DNA of 29,553 bases, taken from the NCBI GenBank assembly GCA_900299205.1, contig OMIW01000076.1:1-29553 (forward strand), written 5' to 3'. The notes below the pieces were generated by a model. The model made no database searches and was not told where the DNA came from. It worked only from the letters and a program-made list of their open reading frames with translations. Numbering within the stretch: the first letter of the stretch is position 1; each line of letters starts with the position of its first letter. Below are positions 16,215-23,706 of this stretch, one piece after another. The translations under genes and the position numbers were made by a program. Origin of the DNA: Pseudomonadota bacterium. GTDB lineage: Bacteria; Bdellovibrionota_C; UBA2361; OMIW01.

Positions 16215-16874
16215 ATGGAAAGTCGGGTCGGCTCAATGCGGTCTCTGCATCCCCTTGCCGTGGGGGCGCGAGGGGCGTCTATCCCTCCCTCGGCAGAGCA
16301 GGTGTCCCCGGTCGCTGCGGAGGGCAAGCTGATTCGGAGGGCAGCGCGGGGTGATGGGGAGGCTTATCGTGAGCTTATAGAGAGGCATCAAAAACGGCTC
16401 TTTGTAAGCGCCTTCCAGGTTCTTCGTAACCGGGAAGATGCTGAGGACGTTGTACAGGAGGCGCTCGCCCGGAGTTTTTCCTCCCTTAGCTCCTTTCACG
16501 GTCGAAGCTCCTTGGCGACCTGGCTTCACCGCATTGTGTTCAATCTGGCTATCGATCTGAAACGTCGGGCCAAGCGGCGTGGTGGAGAGGCGCTCACATA
16601 CGATGATGGAATTACCCCAGCCTTAGGTATGCGAGATGGGGAGGCCGGGGCGACCCCCGAGGCCGCACTTCGACAAAAGGAGCAACGGGAGCGGCTGATG
16701 GCGGTTCTGGATGAGCTGAGCGATGAACATCGTCAGGCGATCATGCTGCGAGAGTTTGAAGGTATGAGCTACGATGATATCGCGCGGGTGTCGGGGGTCT
16801 CCGTAGGGACGGTAATGAGCCGCCTTTTTTATGCTCGAAAGAGATTGCAGAGTGTTTTACGGGATGTGCGGTAA
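16215..16874 (+). CDS. ECF-type RNA polymerase sigma factor (RpoE-like)
   Basis: A 219-residue sigma-70 family protein with only regions 2 and 4. Region 2 (about 45-120) reads LIRRAARGDGEAYRELIERH, LFVSAFQVLRNREDAEDVVQ and HGRSSLATWLHRIVFNLAID. A linker of about 35 residues follows. Region 4 (about 155-215) reads LMAVLDELSDEHRQAIMLRE, GMSYDDIARVSGVSVGTVMS and RLFYARKRLQ, the -35-binding helix-turn-helix. It would redirect RNA polymerase to a small stress regulon. The N-terminus (about 35 residues, Pro/Ser-rich) is longer than usual; MRSLHP at 16236 is an alternative start and no strong ribosome site favours either. The next two genes follow in the same direction with gaps of 27 and 6 bases. 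Confidence 0.93.
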   Translation: MESRVGSMRSLHPLAVGARGASIPPSAEQVSPVAAEGKLIRRAARGDGEAYRELIERHQKRLFVSAFQVLRNREDAEDVVQEALARSFSSLSSFHGRSSLATWLHRIVFNLAIDLKRRAKRRGGEALTYDDGITPALGMRDGEAGATPEAALRQKEQRERLMAVLDELSDEHRQAIMLREFEGMSYDDIARVSGVSVGTVMSRLFYARKRLQSVLRDVR

Positions 16875-16901
16875 AAGATTTCGGCACGGCGAGGATGACA
16901 T

Positions 16902-17726
16902 ATGACAAAAATTATTCAGTCTCTGCAGAAGTCGTGCCGGGGATCGCGGTGGGTTGGGAGATTCTCAAAGAGGTCATGTCTCCGATCGCCTCGTGACCTT
17001 GAACCTGGCGATGATTACCCTACTGAAATACTCACGGAGAAAGAGGAGTTGCTCCTGATGCGCTACTGTGACGGGGAAGGGGGATTGTTCGTGCGATGGA
17101 GAGCAAACCGTCTTATTCGCTCTCGAGCAAAGGCTCAAGAATTTTTGGGGGATATGCAGCTCTGTGGTGATGCTGTTCGCCGTCAGGCGGGTGGTATGGA
17201 GCGACTACTGCCAGCATCCTGGTCAATAGTGACTGAAGTTCAGAGGGGTATCGATAAGCAGCGTTGGGTGAGGGATGTCACGGATCGGGGGATCGGAGCG
17301 CGACGGTTCTCCGCGGAATTCTTGGCGCGTTTGGGATGGGGGATGACAGGCGCACTGACCGCCGCCTCGGTGCTTCTCGTGATGTCCCCCCGAGATCAGG
17401 GAGGTGGTCGTACTCTTGAGGAGGCGGCAAATCGTGATGTCCAACGAGACTCCCACGGTGGCGTTCCGGTTTCAGTTCAACCGGTAGCACTTGATGAAGG
17501 TGGTCGGGCGCAAGTCTCGATCCCGCGTCGTGGTGTCGAATGGTTGCGAACAGGGGGGCGGACACAAATTATCGAAATTCAGGGGGCCCGGGTACCAGTC
17601 ATGTGGGTATCGCGAGCTCAAAGGGAGACCCGAACAGGGTCAAGGGCAGTTCCTTTGCCGACAGTATCCTTTGCCGGTGGGCCAGGAGGTGGACGAGGAG
17701 AGCTGTCGTTTCGTACGGACAGGTGA
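16902..17726 (+). CDS. Single-pass membrane protein, probable anti-sigma factor
   Basis: This 274-residue protein is encoded 27 bases after the ECF sigma gene, with GAGG eight bases before ATG 16902. Its cytoplasmic half contains LTEKEELLLMRYCDGEGGLF and LIRSRAKAQEFLGDMQLCGD, the pattern of ECF anti-sigma N-terminal domains (an L-MRY-DGE helix followed by basic and acidic helices). A hydrophobic segment at about residues 145-163 (WGMTGALTAASVLLVM) is the likely membrane span. The C-terminal, presumably periplasmic half is Gly/Arg/Val-rich (SIPRRGVEWLRTGGRTQIIE, PVMWVSRAQRETRTG). There is no zf-HC2 zinc site. Binding of the upstream sigma factor is inferred from position and topology, with no clear family match. 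Confidence 0.68.
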   Translation: MTKIIQSLQKSCRGSRWVGRFSKRSCLRSPRDLEPGDDYPTEILTEKEELLLMRYCDGEGGLFVRWRANRLIRSRAKAQEFLGDMQLCGDAVRRQAGGMERLLPASWSIVTEVQRGIDKQRWVRDVTDRGIGARRFSAEFLARLGWGMTGALTAASVLLVMSPRDQGGGRTLEEAANRDVQRDSHGGVPVSVQPVALDEGGRAQVSIPRRGVEWLRTGGRTQIIEIQGARVPVMWVSRAQRETRTGSRAVPLPTVSFAGGPGGGRGELSFRTDR

Positions 17727-17732
17727 GGAAGA

Positions 17733-18254
17733 ATGCCGGTGCTTCCAATTTTCAGAACGGTTCGGAGGGTGGGTATAGTCTGCTTACTCGTTGGGGGCAG
17801 TAGGCTCAGCGCCGGGTTGGTCGCTCCCGCTTTTGCCGATGATGCTGCCGCAAAAACAACCGTAGAGCAGAGGGTGGTAAGGTTACACCTTCGGGGGGTT
17901 CGGGCGCTGGGCGACCATATAGCCACGGACCGTCAGTTCGCATCGGGACTCGATGATGTTGCCGGAAAATTGGGTGAATTCCCCTTTTCTCGATTCGCTC
18001 TTGTCTCCAATGAGGAAGTTGAGGTTCCGCTTTATCGCAAACGCACCGTGCCGTTTCTTGGGAATCAATTGCTTACCGTCCGACCGGTATATGCAAAGCA
18101 TGGCGTGGTAAGTCTTTGGTTAAGCTGGCGAGATGAAAAGGGAGGCAAAGTGCTTGACACCCGGGTGCATCTGGTGCCGGGTGAGCAGATGGTAGCGGGG
18201 ACTGATTCAGACCGAACTAGACACGGAGCGATTCTCGTCATCAGTGCGCGTTGA
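17733..18254 (+). CDS. Secreted protein of unknown function, third gene of the ECF operon
   Basis: The 173-residue product has a signal peptide (positive MPVLPIFRTVRRVG, hydrophobic IVCLLVGGSRLSAGLVAP) with a likely cut after AFA, before DDAAAK. The mature part is short and beta-rich: VVRLHLRGVRAL, KLGEFPFSRFALVSNEEVEV, GNQLLTVRPVY, VVSLWLSWRDEKGGKVLDTR, HGAILVISAR. I know of no assigned function. The gene starts 6 bases after the membrane-protein stop, with GAGGAAG before ATG 17733, so it is almost certainly co-transcribed with the sigma and putative anti-sigma genes. It may be a periplasmic sensor or effector of the response. It converges on the RNB nuclease gene across a 77-base gap with a heptamer repeat. 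Confidence 0.7.
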   Translation: MPVLPIFRTVRRVGIVCLLVGGSRLSAGLVAPAFADDAAAKTTVEQRVVRLHLRGVRALGDHIATDRQFASGLDDVAGKLGEFPFSRFALVSNEEVEVPLYRKRTVPFLGNQLLTVRPVYAKHGVVSLWLSWRDEKGGKVLDTRVHLVPGEQMVAGTDSDRTRHGAILVISAR

Positions 18255-18302
18255 AGAAGCGCTGATGAGCCTTGGAACCCGGCGGTTAGGTGATGTCGTG
18301 GT

Positions 18303-18330
18303 TTGTTGATGGTTGATTGTTGGTTGTTGA
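18303..18330 (+). repeat. Four tandem imperfect 7-base repeats
   Basis: TTGTTGA, TGGTTGA, TTGTTGG, TTGTTGA run head to tail in the 77-base convergent gap, ending two bases before the RNB gene stop. The units differ by one or two bases. It may be a slippage-prone tract; no hairpin or T-run is present. Confidence 0.6.
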
Positions 18331-18331
18331 T

Positions 18332-20377
18332 TCATGAAACGGGATCGAGTCTCACATAATCGCCAAAGGGGTCAACTTTCGCTATCCGCAGGGTAATCAC
18401 CTGGCCGAGTCGCGGAGCTCGAATGCCCTTGACGGGAAAGCTCTGGAATATTTCGTCGAGCTCGACTCCGCAGGGGCGACCTTCCTCGAGTCGGACAATC
18501 GTTCCGTCAATAAGATCGTGAGTTTTTCTTCTGTCCTCGAGGTAAGCGAGAAACCAAAAACGACGCGCTTCTCGCGATGCGGCGTTTGCTCGAGACAAAG
18601 GAGGTTCGGTAATGCCGATAAGCTCCTCAACATCTGCGGCCGAATAGAGGGGCTCACCGGTGGTGGCTATGGCGAATAATTGTCGCTGCGCGCAGAGGTC
18701 AAGGTAGCGTCTGAGGGGAGAGGTCGCTTGAGTATAGCAGCCAAGTCCCAGGGTGAAGTGACATGACGGCTTCGTTCCGACGAATGAGCGTTTGAGCCTG
18801 ATCCGGAGAGCATGATCAAGGGCGGGTCCCTCAGGGATCGATGGTTCCGGCTCTGAATCGGGGCCATCCTGTCCCCGGAAGGGGAGAGCAAAGCCACGGT
18901 CCGCGCACAGCGTTGCCGCAAAACGATTGTAAATGATCATCATCTCCGCCACCAAGCTGCGAGATGGGCTTGAATCGTCTATTATCTGCAATGAAAGCGA
19001 TTCATCTTCATTCAGTTCAACAAGAGCCTCGCGCTTTGATATCTTTACCCCGCTTTCGGCGATCCGCTCCGCTTCGTGGGCAGAGGTTGTCGCGTAAAAT
19101 GCAAGAAAAGTCGGATCGCCTGCCTCGAGGAGAGTATCAACCTCGTCGTACGAAAGGCGACGTTTGGAGGCAATAATGGTAGGTGAGAAATTCCATGACG
19201 TGATCCTGCCATGCCGATCCGTCGTTACAAAGAGACTCAGCGCATACCTGTCCTCACCGGGCAAGAGGCTCAGCCGTTGCTCTGCAAGTTCGGGTGGCAA
19301 CATGTGCACCGAGGTGTCGGCGCAATATAGTGATGTTGCCCGCTTTGCCCCGATTGAGTCGAGCACACTTCCCGGCGTTACAAAGCTTGCAACGTCAGTG
19401 ACGTGGATGCCAATCCGGTAGCCATTATCGATGAGTTCGAGAGAAAGGCCGTCATCGATATCAAGGGTCTTTGGGTCATCGATCGTCACCGTTTCGAGAT
19501 GTCGATAATCGTGGTAGTGGCTCGCGCCCTCGGGATGCCGAGGAAGATTGTTCACTTCTTCGAAAACCGTGGCAGGAAAAGAAATCGGGATGGCGTGCCG
19601 CAGAAGAGAAAGACTCTGCCGACGGGCCCAGATGCGACTTCTCACTAAGAGCGCGTGAGCCTGTTCGGAGAGGTCCCCTCTGAGGTCAATTTTTAGCTCC
19701 GATTTTATCAATCCAAGCAGCTCTGTTACATCTCTCCGGGCAGATTGACTGCTATTATCCCCTTGAAGCGCGACCTCCTGTAGCTCCTCGATGTGACCGG
19801 TCATCGAGCCCTCTACCGGAATTAAGGTTCCGGAGATTCTTTGCCGAAACAGATCGACCACCTGTTGGCGCTCTGCCCGTTTTCTGGCAAGAGCCTCTTC
19901 TGAGCGACGAATCTGAATAATATCGGCTTCGCTCCGTGGGAAAAATCCAACTTTACTTCTCTTAAAAAAGGTTCGCTCATTAAGGAGCAGGTACCGCATT
20001 GCGAGAAGGGAGAGGGGAGATGTGTCCCCGAATCCCACTTCAGCGAGTTCTCGATCGGTGTACTCGCGTGGCTCGCTTGCGATGATTTCCCATAGTTCGC
20101 CGAGCTGGATTGAGTCGGCCTTTTTGTGGAACTGCTCCCGAAGATTGGCTAGGTACTGGGAGCGTTCGGCAGTCGATGCCTGTGCAGCTGGTCCCTGGAG
20201 CTGGTAGCTCGTTAATCGTGATGCAGTGAGCTCGACAGTTCGGTCACGTTCGGAAAAAACAACATACTTTCCATCCTTGTATCCGGTAACGAGGCCGATT
20301 CGATCCTCCCCTTCATGTTCAAAAAGAACAACTAAGCCGTGGGGCAAAACTGCAGATATGTTGAACTTGTTCGTCAT
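18332..20377 (-). CDS. RNB-domain (RNase II/R family) exoribonuclease, Zam-like
   Basis: RNase II-type 3'-5' exoribonuclease of 681 residues. The N-terminus (about 8-55) is a small SH3-like/beta module (HGLVVLFEHEGEDRIGLVTG) like that of the cyanobacterial and chloroplast Zam/RNR1 subfamily, not the cold-shock pair of E. coli RNase R. The RNB catalytic domain starts near residue 295 with LETVTIDDPKTLDIDDGLSL, whose Asp cluster binds the magnesium ions. It continues with IGIHVTDVASFV, LPPELAEQRLSLLPGEDRYA, MMIIYNRFAATLC and ATSPLRRYLDLCAQRQL. The C-terminal 60 residues form a short S1-like beta domain. ATG 20377 is chosen as the first residue before the module. Expected role: mRNA or rRNA turnover and processing. 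It is monocistronic by spacing. Confidence 0.9.
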   Translation of the reverse strand: MTNKFNISAVLPHGLVVLFEHEGEDRIGLVTGYKDGKYVVFSERDRTVELTASRLTSYQLQGPAAQASTAERSQYLANLREQFHKKADSIQLGELWEIIASEPREYTDRELAEVGFGDTSPLSLLAMRYLLLNERTFFKRSKVGFFPRSEADIIQIRRSEEALARKRAERQQVVDLFRQRISGTLIPVEGSMTGHIEELQEVALQGDNSSQSARRDVTELLGLIKSELKIDLRGDLSEQAHALLVRSRIWARRQSLSLLRHAIPISFPATVFEEVNNLPRHPEGASHYHDYRHLETVTIDDPKTLDIDDGLSLELIDNGYRIGIHVTDVASFVTPGSVLDSIGAKRATSLYCADTSVHMLPPELAEQRLSLLPGEDRYALSLFVTTDRHGRITSWNFSPTIIASKRRLSYDEVDTLLEAGDPTFLAFYATTSAHEAERIAESGVKISKREALVELNEDESLSLQIIDDSSPSRSLVAEMMIIYNRFAATLCADRGFALPFRGQDGPDSEPEPSIPEGPALDHALRIRLKRSFVGTKPSCHFTLGLGCYTQATSPLRRYLDLCAQRQLFAIATTGEPLYSAADVEELIGITEPPLSRANAASREARRFWFLAYLEDRRKTHDLIDGTIVRLEEGRPCGVELDEIFQSFPVKGIRAPRLGQVITLRIAKVDPFGDYVRLDPVS

Positions 20378-20579
20378 ATGGAAACAGAGAGCGGAGGCGG
20401 TACGTTTTCGACACCCGACGGCAGGGTATGGGCGATGCCTTGTCTAAGCAGCACAAAACACGGCCGATAAATTTTAATATGAGAGGCAAGGCAACTATGA
20501 GATGACCTTCTCTTCGGCAATCAACCGGAGATGGTACTCGGCATTTGAGGTTTTGGCAAAAAAACCGGCACTGAAAAGA

Positions 20580-21338
20580 TTATCGTAACTTTAAACGGAC
20601 ACGATCCAAAAAAAGAGTGCGGGCGAATGCGAGCAGGCGATCAGGGTCCTCACACGATCTCGGTTGCTTTACTGAAAACCATGCGTGCCTTCCGAGGGGC
20701 ACTTTGAGGAGGCACTCTCCCGAAAGGCGTGTAAAGAGGGTCCCAGATAATTTGCCAATAGTGACCGCATCTGTTGAGTCGGGGCTAAACGAGCTGCTTT
20801 CAAGTGCTTTGAATTCGGGTATCAGCCCCGTTTCAGCAACAAAAATTCGCCGGGGATGGGGCACTATGATCTGCGACTCGTAGATGAGGTTGGACTGGTC
20901 GGTATACTCTATCCGTACTCCGACGAAATCGATGTTTCCCAAGATATGAATACTCCCCTTCCGATAATCGGGAGCAGGTTCTCCGACCCACCGCATCAAT
21001 ATCTCACCTGGTCTTCCCTGGGGGCGATCTTTGAAAAGACGCCAGTATTCACTAGAAGGTGACACCCCAGGGGGAGGGACTTGGTCGATGTTGTTTTGAG
21101 ACGGGTGTAATCTCTGAACTTCGCCGGAATTTAATAAATCATCCATCGGACCAGCTTGAGCGATGGTCGGGGTGTTGGATAATCCAAAGAAGCTCAAAGC
21201 AATCAAAGTAGTCACGACCCGCCTCGAGCACCGTTGCCTCCACAGAAAGGGGCATCGGACCTCTGTATCGGAAAATAGGCGTCTTGGTTTCCTCGAACCT
21301 CTGCAGGTAATCATTTGGTCGCATTGTCCAACGGGCAT
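20580..21338 (-). CDS. Putative secreted protein of unknown function
   Basis: A 252-residue product whose hydrophobic segment RVVTTLIALSFFGLSNTPTI (about residues 40-59) is followed by AQA-G, a plausible signal-peptidase site. About 38 mostly polar residues precede it, long for a signal peptide. The ATG at 21338 overlaps the stop of the upstream receiver gene as TAATG, the usual layout for translational coupling. A later in-frame start just before the hydrophobic segment is possible. The mature part has beta-like stretches (SIHILGNIDFVGVRIEY, IIVPHPRRIFVAETGLIPEF) and two cysteines (SGECLL, RSCEDPD) that could form a disulphide. I recognise no family. Linkage to the receiver gene suggests a role in the same signalling or envelope process. 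Confidence 0.55.
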   Translation of the reverse strand: MPVGQCDQMITCRGSRKPRRLFSDTEVRCPFLWRQRCSRRVVTTLIALSFFGLSNTPTIAQAGPMDDLLNSGEVQRLHPSQNNIDQVPPPGVSPSSEYWRLFKDRPQGRPGEILMRWVGEPAPDYRKGSIHILGNIDFVGVRIEYTDQSNLIYESQIIVPHPRRIFVAETGLIPEFKALESSSFSPDSTDAVTIGKLSGTLFTRLSGECLLKVPLGRHAWFSVKQPRSCEDPDRLLAFARTLFLDRVRLKLR

Positions 21339-22081
21339 TAGCCTTTGTCCTTTTCCCGGTTTTTCGTTCGCTTTCGGTTAAGCCGCTGCCTCACCTTGCC
21401 GAGCCGGCTCGATGGTTCATCGGCACAAGTACTGAAACATAAAACCAGGGCGTCAAAATATCCCTCTTCCCCCCCTTTGGCAAAGGTCCTTGCGAAGTAA
21501 ACCGAACGCCGGAGGGCCTGAAGGGCGCTCGGAACTTCGCGTGAGGCGGTGTGGTAACGTTTTGCTTGTTTCGCGATATCAGCAGCTTTGTCGAGTGTAG
21601 CAACAACCACACTGAGCAACGCTTCATTGCGGTCCTCAGCGTTCAGAACCGCCTCGTGGATGGGGTCACCCTTTGTGGCGAGTTCCACAGCCTCTTCGAG
21701 GAGATCGACGGAAAATGGCTTCCGCAAATAACCCCGAGCGCCCTTTGTTACAAGCCCGATGACATCATCAAGTTGTGGCTCGTGTGAGGTTGCAATAATA
21801 ACGGTATCATCGCCATTAATGTCGCGAATTCGACTGACAAATACTTCGGGAGCCATCGTCCCCTTGATCGCATCGAAGAGGATGTGTGAATATCTGCGCC
21901 CTCCCAGGACATCGAGTGCAGCGTTTTGGCTCAGACACTCGACGATTGTCACAAATCCGAGGGATCGCAGGCATGCTTTGAGGTGCGATCTGTCGGCTGT
22001 GTTTGGTTCGACAAGCAAAATGGTTGCCCGGCACCGTTCAGCCGGCGTCATCGAGAAAACGTCGAGATCGACAGTAACCAT
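21338..22081 (-). CDS. Receiver-domain protein with C-terminal helical region
   Basis: The 247-residue protein begins with a response-regulator receiver fold (about 18-140): ATILLVEPNTADRSHLKACL, YSHILFDAIKGTMAPEVF, DDTVIIATSHEPQLDDV and GARGYLRKPFSVDLLEEAV. The phospho-acceptor Asp (ILFDAIK), the Thr and the Lys are kept. The usual acidic pair that binds magnesium is Glu-Pro (VEPN), so phosphorylation may be weak or absent. The C-terminal 100 residues are helical, with a very basic tail (RQRLNRKRTKNREKDKG), and contain no recognisable DNA-binding or enzyme domain. The downstream secreted-protein gene overlaps its stop. The ATG at 22081 lacks a clear ribosome site; MTPAERCRATILL further in is an alternative. 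Confidence 0.78.
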   Translation of the reverse strand: MVTVDLDVFSMTPAERCRATILLVEPNTADRSHLKACLRSLGFVTIVECLSQNAALDVLGGRRYSHILFDAIKGTMAPEVFVSRIRDINGDDTVIIATSHEPQLDDVIGLVTKGARGYLRKPFSVDLLEEAVELATKGDPIHEAVLNAEDRNEALLSVVVATLDKAADIAKQAKRYHTASREVPSALQALRRSVYFARTFAKGGEEGYFDALVLCFSTCADEPSSRLGKVRQRLNRKRTKNREKDKG

Positions 22082-22306
22082 TGATAAACCACTCCGCGCG
22101 ATACAGCTCGCCTCGTGTCCGGTCCTTCAGTAGCTGGGTTGCCTTGTCGATATGCCGAACCAACGGTCGGGTCATCCGACTATGGTGTGGGATGAAGGCC
22201 CTAAAAACACCTCAATGAATCGACATTCTGACCGATAAACTTGATAGTAACATCGTTTTTTCTGTAGCAGCCTCGGGAGTTATTGGGCCAGTAAAGAGGG
22301 TTAGAT

Positions 22307-22852
22307 ATGGCTGAAGGAGGGGATGGTCACGATATCCTTCGTGTCATTGCCGGTTTGGACAATCGGTGGCGACGAAGCGGAGAAGCAAAAATATGCGATA
22401 ATCTCAGACATATCACTGGGCTATCGTGGGATGCCGTTAATGTCGTTCTCGTGTATACCCCCGAATTTACTGGGGAGCCAGACATCTCTCCGTTTGCCCT
22501 TGGACTTCCCGAATCAATTAGACGATTTCTTTTGCGGGGATATCGAGTAACGCCGCCGGCTTATTGGTACCTTCCAGTGACGGATGATGATGCCACTCCC
22601 GTTCACCGATTCAACCCCGATTCCATATCAGGAGAGCGGGTCGTGGCTCTCGTTCCAGTCCTCTCTTGCGATCGGGCAGGTCGTCGGCAACCCTTTGTGG
22701 GAGAGACCCTCGGGGTCTTTCTTGCAGAGATTCCTCCCGCATCTCTCACAAGGATTGGAGTCTGTTGGTCTTTTCAGCTTTCGGAAACACCCCTCCGAGG
22801 GACACCTGAGCTTGATTTTATCGTCACTGAACGGGAAATCGTCACGGTTTAG
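22307..22852 (+). CDS. Hypothetical protein of unknown family
   Basis: A 181-residue cytoplasmic-looking protein with no signal peptide or membrane segment. GAGGG sits seven bases before ATG 22307. Sequence features: CDNLRHITGLSWDAVNVVLV near residues 30-49, a proline-rich middle (VTPPAYWYLPVTDD) and an alternating hydrophobic C-terminal half (RVVALVPVLSCDRAG, LGVFLAEIPPASLTRIGVCW, LDFIVTEREIVTV) that suggests a mixed alpha/beta fold. I recognise no family. Its stop overlaps the stop of the convergent receiver gene by 4 bases, and it is divergent from the other receiver gene, so it sits between two signalling proteins. That position hints at a regulatory partner, without direct evidence. Confidence 0.62.
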   Translation: MAEGGDGHDILRVIAGLDNRWRRSGEAKICDNLRHITGLSWDAVNVVLVYTPEFTGEPDISPFALGLPESIRRFLLRGYRVTPPAYWYLPVTDDDATPVHRFNPDSISGERVVALVPVLSCDRAGRRQPFVGETLGVFLAEIPPASLTRIGVCWSFQLSETPLRGTPELDFIVTEREIVTV

Positions 22853-23268
22853 GGGCGAGAGGCGGGGGGGGATTTGGTTTTGATCCCGAGTGAGATAAGA
22901 CAAGATTCAAGTTCCGAGGGGCTGAAAGGCTTGATCAGAAAGGCTGAGGGAGCTGATTGCTCATTGAGAAGAGCTGCTGGGTTTTCCTGGGCGGTGATGA
23001 TCACGATAGGTGGGGGCACAGGAGAAAACCTCTCGCGAAGGGTCGGTAGGAGTGATTCACTTATCTGATCGCCAAGAAACAGGTCGAGAAGTATGACGTC
23101 AGGAGCCTTTTGAGCGGTTACGTTGAGAGCCTCGGGGAGCGAGCCTGATACAATTGCTTCGAGCCCGAGTTGGCGAAGAAAATGAGAGGCAATCATGCAT
23201 ACCACGGGGTCGTCGTCGATGACGAGAGCCGTTTGAGAGGTTAACTCGTGGGTTCGTGAACTGGTCAT
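22849..23268 (-). CDS. Stand-alone response-regulator receiver protein
   Basis: Single-domain receiver of 139 residues. It has the acidic triplet in ALVIDDDPVVCMIA, the phospho-acceptor Asp in DVILLDLFLGDQ, the Thr of IVIITAQE and the Lys of FLIKPFSPSEL, so all residues for phosphotransfer are present. There is no output domain, so it would act like CheY or Spo0F by binding another protein or passing phosphate. No kinase is encoded nearby. The 3' end overlaps the convergent unknown gene. The ATG at 23268 has no strong ribosome site. Confidence 0.87.
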   Translation of the reverse strand: MTSSRTHELTSQTALVIDDDPVVCMIASHFLRQLGLEAIVSGSLPEALNVTAQKAPDVILLDLFLGDQISESLLPTLRERFSPVPPPIVIITAQENPAALLNEQSAPSAFLIKPFSPSELESCLISLGIKTKSPPASRP

Positions 23269-23566
23269 GTGGTACAGAATCTAAATCCGTCGCCCTTCGG
23301 TGTAAGACGAAAAGGTCCGAATGTCCTCGTTTCAGAGCAGCCAGTGGCCTCGCAATTCTCAGCGCACGTCACAGCCATCCCCCATTGATTCTCGCTCCGG
23401 TGGCTTTTGAGCAAAAGGGGGTCATTAGCCCGCGAAAGCCAACTTGTGTGTGATTGAGGTTTCAGAGGGGGGCTTAGACGGATGTTGGGCGGGGGATATG
23501 GACGTGCAAGATGGGACGGTGTTTGCTGTATGAGGCTTCCGGTGCAGTGAGGGCTTTATTCTTGTC

Positions 23567-23595
23567 TTGATCACCCCTTTTTTCTGGGCGATAAT
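23567..23595 (+). promoter_or_regulatory. Sigma-70-like promoter of the OmpA-family gene
   Basis: TTGATC (23567-23572) and GATAAT (23590-23595) are separated by exactly 17 bases. Each matches consensus at four or more positions. The start of the gene is about 105 bases downstream. Confidence 0.6.
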
Positions 23596-23610
23596 TTTCA
23601 AGAAAAAAGG
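23576..23610. promoter_or_regulatory. Inverted repeat centred on the -10 box (operator candidate)
   Basis: CCTTTTTTCT (23576-23585) and AGAAAAAAGG (23601-23610) are perfect inverted repeats with a 15-base spacer. The centre of symmetry (about 23593) falls inside the GATAAT hexamer. A dimeric repressor bound there would block polymerase. Alternatively it is only a hairpin; no T-run follows on either strand. Confidence 0.5.
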
Positions 23611-23706
23611 CGAGCTATTCGGTGTAGCCCATCGGACCTCGTAGCTTGAATGCCTATGTGCCCGTCGCATCGATGTGACCGGCAGCTTTTGCAGGAGCGC
23701 TCAGTG

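Larger units (their letters stand above)
23269..23706 (+). other. Intergenic region with the promoter of the OmpA-family gene
   Basis: About 440 bases without a gene I can support. The left part is the upstream region of the divergent receiver gene. The right part holds a good sigma-70-type promoter (23567-23595) and a 10+10 base inverted repeat centred on its -10. An open frame continues upstream of the OmpA start to 23650, but the ribosome site favours 23707. Confidence 0.6.
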
